Source: Candidatus Heimdallarchaeota archaeon
Lineage (GTDB): Archaea > Asgardarchaeota > Heimdallarchaeia > Heimdallarchaeales > Kariarchaeaceae
Assembly (NCBI GenBank): GCA_022574115.1
Contig: JACZSS010000070.1
Coordinates: forward strand, 1-8,830
DNA: 8,830 nt
Direction of reading: 5' to 3'
Shown: positions 1 to 6,127 of the stretch, piece by piece
How the letters are laid out: each line of letters starts with the position of its first letter
How positions within the stretch are numbered: position 1 is the stretch's first letter
Translations under genes and position numbers: made by a program
The notes under the pieces: model-generated
Seen by the model: the letters and a program-made list of their open reading frames with translations, nothing else
Database searches by the model: none
Told to the model about the DNA's origin: nothing

Positions 1-2
1 TT

Positions 3-425
3 TTTTTAGCCATAGGACGGCCAAAACATAGTACCTACAATCAATTCCTGACTCTAATAATTATGGCAATTCTTATTATTCCTTTAACATTACAATTCGG
101 AATGGAAGGAACTGCATTAACAGTCATGGTCGCGACATTAATCTCAACTTGTGTTTTTGTCTTATATGGAATCAACTACCTTGAGCTTCCATTGTCAAGG
201 TGGTTATTTTCAGTTGTTATTCCACTACCAAACGTTCTGATAACCTTTGTTAGTTTATGGCTGATTTCTATATTCTACCCTATTTCAAGTTTGCTTAATA
301 TTTTTACATTTGGTACTCTGGGACTGATGGCCTACACCACTGGAGTTCTTATTCTTGATAGAATCTTCAATTATGGATTTGTAGAAATTGTGTCTACAAA
401 TTTAAGACAAATGCTCTCAAGTTGA
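3..425 (+). CDS. Wzx/MATE-like polysaccharide flippase, C-terminal part (5' end outside window)
   Basis: The frame is open from the first bases of the window and encodes about 140 residues ending at TGA 423-425, so the gene starts upstream. An internal ATG at 63 is probably not the start, because the residues before it (GRPKHSTYNQFLTLI) fit the short loop plus helix seen in this family. About four hydrophobic segments are visible, including ones around AILIIPLTL, TALTVMVATLIS, SVVIPLPNVLITFVSLWLIS and FTFGTLGLMAYTTGVLIL. The motif order 'G.PK....N', a helix, then FG..GTALT..V resembles the C-terminal half of oligosaccharide-lipid flippases, which move undecaprenyl- or dolichyl-linked sugar units across the cell membrane. 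The nearby glycosyltransferase supports this. The assignment rests on pattern recognition of a membrane protein fragment; another polytopic protein is possible. Confidence 0.7.
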   Translation, partial: FLAIGRPKHSTYNQFLTLIIMAILIIPLTLQFGMEGTALTVMVATLISTCVFVLYGINYLELPLSRWLFSVVIPLPNVLITFVSLWLISIFYPISSLLNIFTFGTLGLMAYTTGVLILDRIFNYGFVEIVSTNLRQMLSS

Positions 426-582
426 AAAATTAATAATTGGCGTAAGTCTTTCACCCGTCTTTACTTATCAATCAACTTAATTGGATCATCAGATTATCTC
501 CCTAATTCTAAGAGCAAATTCTAGATAATATGCAATGCCTCAGTTAGCTTTAAATCGCGTTACTCAAGCGACAACATGAACT

Positions 583-738
583 TTGACTGATTTTCCTTTT
601 GATGAAGAACAGCTGAAAAACAATCACAGTGCTCTAATTGAACTTGTCAAGCAGCTCTATTTCAAAGTTCAACAATTGGAAAAGGAACATATCATAATAG
701 AGCAATTGTAAAATGAAATTGCAATATTGCTAGACTGG
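583..738 (+). pseudogene. Degraded coiled-coil remnant, perhaps the N-terminus of an IS66-type transposase
   Basis: From a possible TTG start at 583 the frame reads 42 residues rich in leucine and charged residues (for example ALIELVKQLYFKVQQLEKE) before TAA 709-711. The same frame then continues with NEIAILLDWE, so the coiled-coil pattern crosses a stop codon. This looks like a decayed gene start rather than a working peptide. The acidic 'DFPFDEEQL' lead followed by a leucine-zipper-like helix resembles the N-terminal segment of IS66-family transposases, but no catalytic domain follows because the glycosyltransferase begins within about 130 bases. The family assignment is a guess; the interrupted coiled-coil frame is directly visible. 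Confidence 0.35.
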
Positions 739-805
739 GAGATAGAAGTTAAGCTCCATGTTACAAATGCAATCTCATTTATGAGATTTGCTGATTTCAT
801 ACATC

Positions 806-817
806 TATATTTAATAA
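806..817 (+). promoter_or_regulatory. TATA-like box of the glycosyltransferase
   Basis: TATATTTAATAA is centred about 31 bases before the GTG at 841. There is no clear SD between box and start, which suits an archaeal leaderless or nearly leaderless transcript. The box also supports choosing the GTG over earlier in-frame starts. Confidence 0.45.
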
Positions 818-840
818 AGTGGATTTTGTGCAGCAGGTTG

Positions 841-2064
841 GTGAAAATCCTTCAAGTAAGCACATATGACACGTATGGAGGTGCATCACGAAGTGCTTAC
901 TGGCTAAATGAAGAATTGAATAAACGAAAAAAATTTTCTTCTAAAATGTTTGTGCAAATAAGATATACAGAAAAAACCGTTCAGACAGTAAATTCAACCT
1001 TACTTCCTAGACAATTTTATAGGTACCTTTTCCATACACTTGATAGATTGCCACTTAAACTATATAGGAAGAATCCAGATGATACTTGGTCCAATAACCT
1101 ATTTTCTAATTTTGTTCACAGATCAATAAACAAGTTAGCTCCGAATTTAATCAACATTCATTGGGTGGGTTTGGGTTTTTTACCAATTCAATCAATTCCA
1201 AAGTTTAATGCTCCAATTTTGTGGACAGTTCGGGATATGTGGCCTTTCACCGGAGGATGCCACTATACAAATGGTTGCACAAGATACCAACATGGATGTG
1301 GCAAATGTCCCCAAATTGGATCGTCCAAGAAACAAGATCTAAGCCGGTCCGTATGGAGCTCAAAATATCACCATTGGCAAGATATAGATATTCAGTTTAT
1401 TGCGATTAGCTCGTGGCTAAAGAGTTGTATGCTATTAAGCCCTCTTATGAAAAAATTCAAAATTGATATAATTCCAAATGGGGTAGATACAGACAAATTT
1501 AGACCTCAGAAGGAAAAAGAGCAGCAAAAACTTATCATCTTGTATGGAGCGAACGCTCCGATGTCAAGACGTAAAGGATATTTTCATTTCATGGAAGCCC
1601 TAGAATTACTCAGCAAGACCAAATGGAAAGAGAAAATTGAGATTTGGTGGTTTGGGCTAAAGAAGAAAGCAGTCTTCCCATCTCATTTCCCTCGAGTTAG
1701 GAATCTGGGGTACATTGGTGATGATGATCTCCTGTCCAAAATATATTCAACTGCGGATGTCATGGTCGTACCATCGATTCAAGAAGCACAAGGTAAAACT
1801 GTACTTGAAGCGATGGCCTCAGGAACCCCCGTTGTGGCTTTTGCCGATACAGGTCCTGCAGATGCTATTGATCACCAAGTTGATGGATATTTAGCAAACG
1901 ATTTTTCGCCACTATCATTAATGGAAGGAATTATTTGGAGCCTCGAAGATCAAGATCGATTACGAGAGATGAGTGATCTTGCTAGGGAGAAGATCATGAT
2001 AAATTTCGATCTGAAAAATATCGCCTACTTATATGAAACGAAGTACCAAGAAATGATACATTAA
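841..2064 (+). CDS. GT4-family (GT-B fold) glycosyltransferase, WcaC-like
   Basis: A protein of 407 residues from GTG 841. The frame is open back to 712 with a possible TTG at 727, but the family-like N-terminus VKILQVSTYDTYGGAS begins at 841 and a TATA-like box sits about 31 bases upstream. The N-terminal acceptor domain contains NIHWVG (105-110) and the unusual WTVRDMWPFTGGCHY segment (128-142), followed by cysteines at 140, 146, 153 and 156. This cysteine-rich signature is found in glycosyltransferases of the colanic-acid WcaC type, where the second motif is usually HDMW rather than RDMW. The C-terminal nucleotide-sugar domain has IPNGVDTDKF (211-220), the GANAPMSRRKG loop and the EX7E motif (E315 to E323). 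It should transfer a sugar from a nucleotide donor onto a lipid-linked or surface glycan with retention of configuration. Flippase fragments on both sides support a surface-polysaccharide role. Donor and acceptor cannot be read from sequence. Confidence 0.88.
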   Translation: MKILQVSTYDTYGGASRSAYWLNEELNKRKKFSSKMFVQIRYTEKTVQTVNSTLLPRQFYRYLFHTLDRLPLKLYRKNPDDTWSNNLFSNFVHRSINKLAPNLINIHWVGLGFLPIQSIPKFNAPILWTVRDMWPFTGGCHYTNGCTRYQHGCGKCPQIGSSKKQDLSRSVWSSKYHHWQDIDIQFIAISSWLKSCMLLSPLMKKFKIDIIPNGVDTDKFRPQKEKEQQKLIILYGANAPMSRRKGYFHFMEALELLSKTKWKEKIEIWWFGLKKKAVFPSHFPRVRNLGYIGDDDLLSKIYSTADVMVVPSIQEAQGKTVLEAMASGTPVVAFADTGPADAIDHQVDGYLANDFSPLSLMEGIIWSLEDQDRLREMSDLAREKIMINFDLKNIAYLYETKYQEMIH

Positions 2065-2110
2065 TCCATCACTACTGCGTCTCTCGTTCGTTGTATGTCC
2101 AATAGCTAGA

Positions 2111-2119
2111 TTTTAATTA
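2111..2119 (+). promoter_or_regulatory. Possible TATA-like box of the second flippase gene
   Basis: TTTTAATTA is centred about 31 bases before the ATG at 2146, and no convincing SD precedes that ATG. A second A/T box (CTATAAAG, 2121-2128) is closer than expected. This is weak evidence in A/T-rich DNA. Confidence 0.3.
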
Positions 2120-2145
2120 GCTATAAAGGCTGGTAATACTGATTT

Positions 2146-2367
2146 ATGAGAATTTTAGGTTCAATTAAAGCATTCAAGAATCTTTTCAAATATGGCTCTA
2201 ATTTATCTCAGCAATCATCTAGGTCTATATTTTGGTCTTTTGGAAGTAAATTTGTTATCCAAAGTGTGAATATCATTAAATTAGCGATTGTTGCTCGATC
2301 GATCCATGTATATTCGCGAATCAGATTCGTAATATTCAATTTTACTCTGGAAGTATCATCTCATTAA
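2146..2367 (+). pseudogene. Broken Wzx-type flippase, N-terminal stub
   Basis: The ATG at 2146 opens a 73-residue frame. Its first 52 or so residues resemble the start of polysaccharide flippases: a basic amphipathic lead (FKNLFKYGSNLSQQSSRS) and then the first membrane helix (IFWSFGSKFVIQSVNIIKLAIVARS). In the family the ARS is usually followed by a short loop and a second helix. Here the sequence becomes non-family (IHVYSRIRF...) exactly where GATCGATC lies (2297-2304) and ends at TAA 2365-2367, far short of the usual 400-500 residues. A frameshift at or near the GATC repeat, followed by loss of the rest, is the simplest explanation. The insertion sequence starts 23 bases after the stop. 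The gene must be non-functional unless it is rescued by recombination. Confidence 0.6.
2297..2304. repeat. GATCGATC copy a, at the flippase frame break
   Basis: Two GATC units preceded by CTC. The flippase frame stops matching its family here. Eight bases fewer would put the flippase into the open frame that runs on to the insertion-sequence target. Confidence 0.75.
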
Positions 2368-2383
2368 CGCCTATTCCTTTTAT

Positions 2384-2389
2384 ATCGAT
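2384..2389. repeat. Left copy of the putative ATCGAT target-site duplication
   Basis: ATCGAT here and ATCGAT at 3703-3708 flank the insertion sequence as direct repeats. Because the site is palindromic, an alternative is a 4-base duplication, GATC (2387-2390 and 3702-3705), with the element one base shorter at each end. Confidence 0.6.
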
Positions 2390-2407
2390 CTAGCTTGTCC
2401 CAAATTC
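2390..2407 (+). repeat. Left terminal inverted repeat of the insertion sequence
   Basis: Eighteen bases, CTAGCTTGTCCCAAATTC, are the perfect reverse complement of 3685-3702. This is where the transposase should bind and cut. Confidence 0.88.
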
Positions 2408-2492
2408 CAGTGAAACCCTTATATTTCTAACATTCATCTATTTAATCTAGCGATTACTTGTTTAATCTAGCGTACAGCCCTTCATTCTAGTG
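2405..2492 (+). repeat. Five 8-base motifs at exact 20-base spacing, between left IS end and transposase start
   Basis: The octamers TTCCAGTG (2405), TTCTAACA (2425), ATCTAGCG (2445), ATCTAGCG (2465) and TTCTAGTG (2485) all start exactly 20 bases apart and fit WTCYARYR. The two central copies extend to a 12-base identity, TTTAATCTAGCG (2441 and 2461). A spacing of about two helical turns puts every copy on the same face of the DNA. The core resembles CTAGC at the element's tip. This suggests subterminal transposase or repressor binding sites that also overlap the transposase promoter. The outer two copies are imperfect, so the five-copy reading is less certain than the central pair. Confidence 0.6.
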
Positions 2493-2493
2493 T

Positions 2494-3615
2494 TTGGTTA
2501 AGAAAACCGATAAAATTAAAACGCGAGCTGTTCTACACCATTTTGATATAAACATGCGAATAAAACAACCCGCACATTACATTTTCAGATACTTACCAAA
2601 AAGAGTTATTGCTGCGATTGCAGCAATTGCCAAGAAAAACGGCTGGGATCAGCCAAAAACTTGTAAACGCTTTTATATGGCTACAAGCCTTGTCAAAGCA
2701 ATTTTTCTATTTTACCTTAAACAGATGCGATCTCTGGAGGATCTAGCTATGCATCTGAAAGACTTTGGCAAGGTGCGTCGTGCACTCGGATTTGGAAGGC
2801 ATTCGCCTTCCAAGAGCACATTGTCTCGTTTTATGAAATATCTTGGTTCACAACCATTGGAGGAATTGTTTTACGAACTCGTTAAAATTCTTCAAGAACA
2901 GGGGTTCTTGAAAGGTTCTCATCACGCAATTGACTCCACGCATGTCAAGGCTTGGAGTCAACGAAAATCCGAAGATAAGACCAAACCAGAGTTCAAAGAA
3001 GGGTTGAATTGCGACTTTGCTCGAGTTGGCATGACCCCCAAGGGGTTCATGCTTTGTTACCGTGTACATGTAGCAACGGTAACCAGATCAGAGATCCCCA
3101 TTGCAATCCATATCGTTCCTGGTAATCGGCATGATCGAGCTATCTTCGAAGAAATTCTTGAGATAGCAGTGGATCAGATCCCTGATCCACTTGCAGTTTC
3201 AGCAGACAAAGGATATTCTTCTCGCAAAAACCGTGATTTGATACAAGCAGCCGGCGCCGCGTGTATTATCCGTCCCACCAAGACAGATCTCAAGAAAAAA
3301 GATCTGAGCCATTTTGTACCTGATGGAATGAGTGAAAAAACATATTGGGCGGTCTACTGGCGTCGTAACGCCGTAGAGAGGACCTTTGCTAGAACCAAAG
3401 GCCAGCTCAATTTGAGTAGACCTCGTGTGGTCCAAAAAGACCCCATTAAACAACATGTTTTCTTATCGTTTGTTCTTCACCAGCTGCTCGTCTTGGCCTC
3501 AGCAGCCATGGGACTAGATAAAACGACTTTCAGCACTTTCGATAATTTTTCCAGACAAATTATTATTCGCTTCAAGCAAAGTTCAGGTCTTCAAACAACG
3601 GATTTTCTTAGATAA
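2494..3615 (+). CDS. DDE transposase with IS4-type YREK signature
   Basis: A protein of 373 residues that cuts and rejoins the ends of its own element. The catalytic acids are visible as D147 in AIDSTHVKAW, D238 in SADKGY and E295 in RRNAVERTF. The last region fits the IS4-family signature Y(2)R(3)E(6)K exactly: Y288, R291, E295, K302. An N-terminal helical region (about 33-135, with LEDLAMHLKDFG and SPSKSTLSRF) precedes the RNase H-like core. The TTG at 2494 gives the fullest product and follows directly on the 20-base motif array. An ATG at 2554 would lose 20 residues without touching the core. No SD precedes either start. A weak TATA-like TTTAATC lies about 30 bases before the TTG. No frameshift or missing catalytic residue is seen. 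Confidence 0.92.
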   Translation: MVKKTDKIKTRAVLHHFDINMRIKQPAHYIFRYLPKRVIAAIAAIAKKNGWDQPKTCKRFYMATSLVKAIFLFYLKQMRSLEDLAMHLKDFGKVRRALGFGRHSPSKSTLSRFMKYLGSQPLEELFYELVKILQEQGFLKGSHHAIDSTHVKAWSQRKSEDKTKPEFKEGLNCDFARVGMTPKGFMLCYRVHVATVTRSEIPIAIHIVPGNRHDRAIFEEILEIAVDQIPDPLAVSADKGYSSRKNRDLIQAAGAACIIRPTKTDLKKKDLSHFVPDGMSEKTYWAVYWRRNAVERTFARTKGQLNLSRPRVVQKDPIKQHVFLSFVLHQLLVLASAAMGLDKTTFSTFDNFSRQIIIRFKQSSGLQTTDFLR

Positions 3616-3623
3616 TTATCTAA
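3608..3623. repeat. Perfect 16-base palindrome over the transposase stop codon
   Basis: TTAGATAATTATCTAA is fully self-complementary and contains the transposase TAA at 3613-3615. It could form a weak A/T hairpin that contributes to 3' end formation, or could be a protein-binding site near the right end of the element. Confidence 0.6.
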
Positions 3624-3635
3624 AAGATCAATTAC

Positions 3636-3666
3636 AAAGCTCATTGACTTACGTCAACGAGCTTTT
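3636..3666 (+). terminator. Hairpin with T run downstream of the transposase
   Basis: AAAGCTC (3636-3642) pairs with GAGCTTT (3659-3665). After one A-C mismatch, TTGAC (3644-3648) pairs with GTCAA (3653-3657) around a TTAC loop. A short T run (3663-3666) overlaps the end of the stem. The structure lies between the transposase stop and the right inverted repeat. It could end transposase transcripts and block outside transcription from entering the end. Confidence 0.6.
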
Positions 3667-3684
3667 ATGATCAAATGATCGCTT

Positions 3685-3702
3685 GAATTTGGGACAAGCT
3701 AG
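3685..3702 (-). repeat. Right terminal inverted repeat of the insertion sequence
   Basis: Exact reverse complement of 2390-2407. It is followed directly by the second copy of the target duplication. Confidence 0.88.
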
Positions 3703-3709
3703 ATCGATC
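3702..3709. repeat. GATCGATC copy b, at the right border of the insertion sequence
   Basis: Two GATC units, the first base of which can be the last base of the element. The equivalent left border reads ATCGATC, so the site before insertion was probably ATCGATC followed by TG, itself part of the GATC-rich motif class. Confidence 0.7.
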
Positions 3710-3896
3710 TGTTTAAAATGTGGATTTATGTATAATACTAGGAATTCAATAATGTTTAAGCAAATCCAATTTTATTCCCTAGTCTCCATTTTTTGTCAAG
3801 TAGATTGAGCCCAAGTTTGAACCAAATCCCGTTCCATGTTATTATCAATTTCGAGTCCAAGAATCTCTACAAAAGTATTATAACCTTGATAGGCCA
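3710..3896. other. No recognisable gene; right flank of the insertion sequence
   Basis: If the insertion sequence is removed together with one target copy, a plus-strand frame open since 2280 continues without a stop to TGA 3806-3808, about 70 codons in all. It shows no family I recognise. A 33-codon minus-strand frame (3796-3897) overlaps the TPR stop codon as TAATG but has no further support. Confidence 0.4.
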
Positions 3897-5018
3897 TTAT
3901 GACAGCAGATATTTCTCCAATTCTGCAAAGCCTACATTCGAATCAATCGCCTCTTTCAGAAGAGAGTATGCTTTCATCTTTTGATATAATCTCTTCCCTT
4001 GTAGTAAAATTAAGGCTTCAGCCACCATGACTCTATACTTTCCAACCTTGCTCTCAGATGCCTGAAGATTCTTAAGTTTGGACAAATATGCTTTTGCTTC
4101 TTCAATTTTATTAAGTTCAGTGTGTGTACGAATCGCATCAAATATTATATCTGGTAGCCAGAATGCATCTTTCTCATCTATCGTTTTGAATTGTGATAAA
4201 CTTTTTAGCAAATGAGTTTGTGCTGTTTTGAAATCATTTTTTGCCAAAGATATTCTTGCTAAAGAATGAGATGGCATTGCAAGGACAAAGCTGGGAAAAG
4301 GGAGAGAATGTTCCTTTAAGTAATTTTCAGTCTCCTCAAGTGTTTTTATTGATAAATCCAGTTGACCTTTGTTTTGGTATAAAAATGCCAATCCTAATGA
4401 AGACAATATTTTCGCAGGTACATTTTTATTTGAAACTGCTTGATCGTGGCTCTCGTTCATATAATGAAAAGAATCGTTTATTTTTCCTTTGAAATAATAA
4501 GCATAGGCAATGCCTAGTAGAAATTCTGATTCATAATAGGTGCCTTTCATCCCAACGTTAAGATTCAGAATGTGAGTAAATTCTTGGATAGCTTGATCAT
4601 AATCACCTTTACTGAGAAGCAATTGAGCTCTGGTAAATGAAACCAACCAACTAAATTTATTATCAACAATATCTTCTTTTAAATTTGCTGATGTAGTTGA
4701 TAAAGAATACTTTTTTACCCAATCAGCTAATTCTACCTCTGCCTCCTCTAATTCACCTAACCAAATTAATGAATTTACAAACAAAAAATTAAATTTATAT
4801 TGTAGCTCTACTTCATCAAATTCATAATTTTTAATAGATAAGCAAAGTTGATACCCTTTTCTTGTATCCCACAATTTTGAAACTGTTTCTGCGAGTTCCA
4901 GGGTTGCAACAGGATACTCATCTTCGTTTAGTTTATTGATAAGTAATTCTGCATCAGACAATTTCCATTTTTTTAGCAGTTCACGGAATTCTGAAAAACC
5001 TTGTGAAAGATAATTCAA
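3897..5018 (-). CDS. TPR-repeat protein, probably C-terminally truncated
   Basis: A 373-residue, all-helical, apparently soluble protein without signal peptide or membrane segment. Helix pairs of TPR type are visible at about 123-153 (RAQLLLSKGDYDQAIQEF), 162-196 (GIAYAYYFKGKINDSFHYM), 202-237 (LGLAFLYQNKGQLDLSIKTL) and 250-276 (LARISLAKNDFKTAQTHLL). Weaker repeats lie in front (LIWLGELEEAEVELADW) and behind (ELNKIEEAKAYLSKLKNL). Such solenoids bind partner proteins or peptides; no enzymatic domain is attached. The TTG at 5018 is forced, since TAA lies two codons upstream, and a TATA-like box sits about 30 bases before it without an SD. The last helix (QKMKAYSLLKEAI) is followed by only about 15 residues. 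TPR arrays of this style usually continue, so the stop may reflect truncation. It stands alone, with opposite-strand or distant neighbours. Confidence 0.8.
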   Translation of the reverse strand: MNYLSQGFSEFRELLKKWKLSDAELLINKLNEDEYPVATLELAETVSKLWDTRKGYQLCLSIKNYEFDEVELQYKFNFLFVNSLIWLGELEEAEVELADWVKKYSLSTTSANLKEDIVDNKFSWLVSFTRAQLLLSKGDYDQAIQEFTHILNLNVGMKGTYYESEFLLGIAYAYYFKGKINDSFHYMNESHDQAVSNKNVPAKILSSLGLAFLYQNKGQLDLSIKTLEETENYLKEHSLPFPSFVLAMPSHSLARISLAKNDFKTAQTHLLKSLSQFKTIDEKDAFWLPDIIFDAIRTHTELNKIEEAKAYLSKLKNLQASESKVGKYRVMVAEALILLQGKRLYQKMKAYSLLKEAIDSNVGFAELEKYLLS

Positions 5019-5042
5019 ACGTTATCAGATAAGGTTTTATTA

Positions 5043-5054
5043 TTTTATATAAAA
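5043..5054 (-). promoter_or_regulatory. TATA-like box of the TPR gene
   Basis: On the minus strand TTTTATATAAAA is centred about 30 bases before the TTG at 5018, and there is no SD. This is a good archaeal TATA element for a leaderless or nearly leaderless mRNA and helps fix the TTG start. Confidence 0.55.
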
Positions 5055-5086
5055 AATATTTTGATGACCTTCGTTTTATAGTCGTG

Positions 5087-5099
5087 GATCGAATCGATC
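5087..5099. repeat. Interrupted GATC palindrome GATCGAATCGATC
   Basis: A perfect inverted repeat, GATCGA then TCGATC around a single A, in the intergenic space between the hydrolase and TPR genes. It looks like a mutated or related member of the GATCGATC class. Confidence 0.55.
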
Positions 5100-5207
5100 A
5101 TAGCGGTACAAATTTTTTGATATTATGTCTCACCATAAGTTGCATCAGGTATCCATCCCATTTCCATACTGGAGTTGCATTTTACATATTTATTATGAAG
5201 TAACAGT

Positions 5208-6122
5208 TTAACTCTGATCCAATCTATTATTGGAAGTCAAAAATTCTGCGACTTTATGATGAACTGAATTTTCACGTAATATCTGACGGTGTCCAAAACC
5301 ATTTGTAAGGTATAACTCTGACCCTGTCCAGTTAGCGTTCAATTCTATTGCATCACTAATTGTAATTATAGAATCTTGACTATCTTGGATGATGAGGAAA
5401 GGAATTGTTTGCTTTTGAGCTAGATTCACAGCTGAAATTTCTTCGAACGTTTGCCCCATAAGTTTAGCTATTCTTTGATCGATGCGCCTGATAACCTTAT
5501 CTGGGACATTTAGCAATGTCTGAAATGGTTTCATAATTTTGTTAGCATGGGTGGGCATACTGATAGTTACAATTTTTTCAATATCAAGACCTCTATCAAG
5601 GGCCACGACTAAAGCTGCACCACCAAAAGAATGCCCAACCACATAATTTATCCCACCAAATTTTTCGTTTACCAATTCAACGGCTTCAATGATTTTGGCC
5701 ATATTTGTTTGATTCCCGGTAGACTCACCATGAGCCGGTCCATCCACAGCGATGACAAATAACCCTTGAGCAAGCAATTCTTCTACAAACGGAGTCATCT
5801 GAGCTCGGTTTCCTCCCCATCCATGCAACAGCAATACTTTTTTGTCTCCACTTCCCCACGAAGTCAACACCACGTCTTTACCATCTAGGAAAATCTTTTC
5901 TGTTTTACCTGTTTCAAGAACGGTCATTTCGAATTCTCTTACTTTCCTACTTCTAGGTGAAAAAAATATTTTGGCTGCAAATTTCCACGTAGGCCAAGGA
6001 GCGATTGTTCCAAAGAACTTGAACAAACCTCGCATTACCTTATATCGGAATGGAATATTGTCTGGACTTTGTAATAGTGTAACATAATCCGGAGCTATTT
6101 TAGGTAGATTTGCGGTATTCAA
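5208..6122 (-). CDS. Alpha/beta-hydrolase fold protein (serine hydrolase)
   Basis: A protein of 304 residues with an alpha/beta-hydrolase core. Visible elements are the oxyanion loop HGWGG (100-104), the nucleophile elbow GHSFGG with S165, the acid D250 in QDSQDSI and the base H278 in FGHRQIL. A 'VDGPAHGES' strand-turn precedes the nucleophile helix, as in esterase- and lipase-like members. About 70 residues before the fold include a short hydrophobic stretch (LFKFFGTIAPWPTWKFAAKIFF) that could lie on a membrane. The TTG at 6122 is chosen because GGAGGG lies a few bases upstream, inside the last codons of the cupin gene. It is third in an operon with the zinc-binding and cupin genes and is likely translationally coupled to the cupin. 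The substrate is unknown; an ester, lactone or similar small molecule is plausible. Confidence 0.88.
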   Translation of the reverse strand: MNTANLPKIAPDYVTLLQSPDNIPFRYKVMRGLFKFFGTIAPWPTWKFAAKIFFSPRSRKVREFEMTVLETGKTEKIFLDGKDVVLTSWGSGDKKVLLLHGWGGNRAQMTPFVEELLAQGLFVIAVDGPAHGESTGNQTNMAKIIEAVELVNEKFGGINYVVGHSFGGAALVVALDRGLDIEKIVTISMPTHANKIMKPFQTLLNVPDKVIRRIDQRIAKLMGQTFEEISAVNLAQKQTIPFLIIQDSQDSIITISDAIELNANWTGSELYLTNGFGHRQILRENSVHHKVAEFLTSNNRLDQS

Positions 6123-6127
6123 CTTTT

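Larger units (their letters stand above)
426..840. other. Gene-poor interval between flippase fragment and glycosyltransferase
   Basis: This stretch of about 415 bases has no intact gene. It contains a short coiled-coil remnant at 583-738 and, near its end, the putative promoter of the glycosyltransferase at 806-817. The rest (426-582) has frequent stops in all frames and no hairpin or repeat that I can support. Confidence 0.6.
2390..3702 (+). mobile_element. Complete insertion sequence, DDE transposase of the IS4/IS5 superfamily, about 1313 bp
   Basis: The element begins CTAGCTTGTCCCAAATTC and ends with its exact reverse complement, and it carries one full-length transposase gene. Counting the palindromic flanks, bases 2384-2407 and 3685-3708 form a perfect 24-base inverted repeat. 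Six-base (ATCGAT) or four-base (GATC) direct repeats flank it, depending on where the ends are placed. Intact ends, an intact catalytic triad and matching target duplications suggest a recent and possibly still mobile insertion. It landed in already degraded DNA downstream of the flippase stub. The exact IS family would need a database comparison. Confidence 0.9.

Noticed and set aside
63..425. ATG at 63 as the start of a small separate membrane protein
   Set aside because: The same frame is open to the window edge and the residues before the ATG fit the flippase family, so the gene is 5'-truncated by the window.
2401..2492. 20-base-periodic repeats as a CRISPR array
   Set aside because: Only a short core of about 8-12 bases repeats and the intervals are too short for spacers. 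The array lies within an insertion sequence.
2848..3456. Minus-strand open frames inside the transposase gene
   Set aside because: They are antisense to the conserved catalytic core and have no SD, TATA-like box or recognisable motifs.
3796..3897. 33-codon minus-strand frame overlapping the TPR stop as TAATG
   Set aside because: The overlap is attractive for coupled translation, but the frame is short, has no SD, and resembles no family.
4241..4492. Plus-strand open frame opposite the TPR gene
   Set aside because: It is a shadow of the TPR coding sequence without its own signals. The same holds for 5842-6087, 6384-6629 and 6530-6730 opposite the operon genes, and for 1221-1409 inside the glycosyltransferase.
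5019..5207. Small RNA or riboswitch between the TPR and hydrolase genes
   Set aside because: Apart from the short palindrome at 5087-5099 and the TATA-like box, no extended conserved-looking structure is visible.
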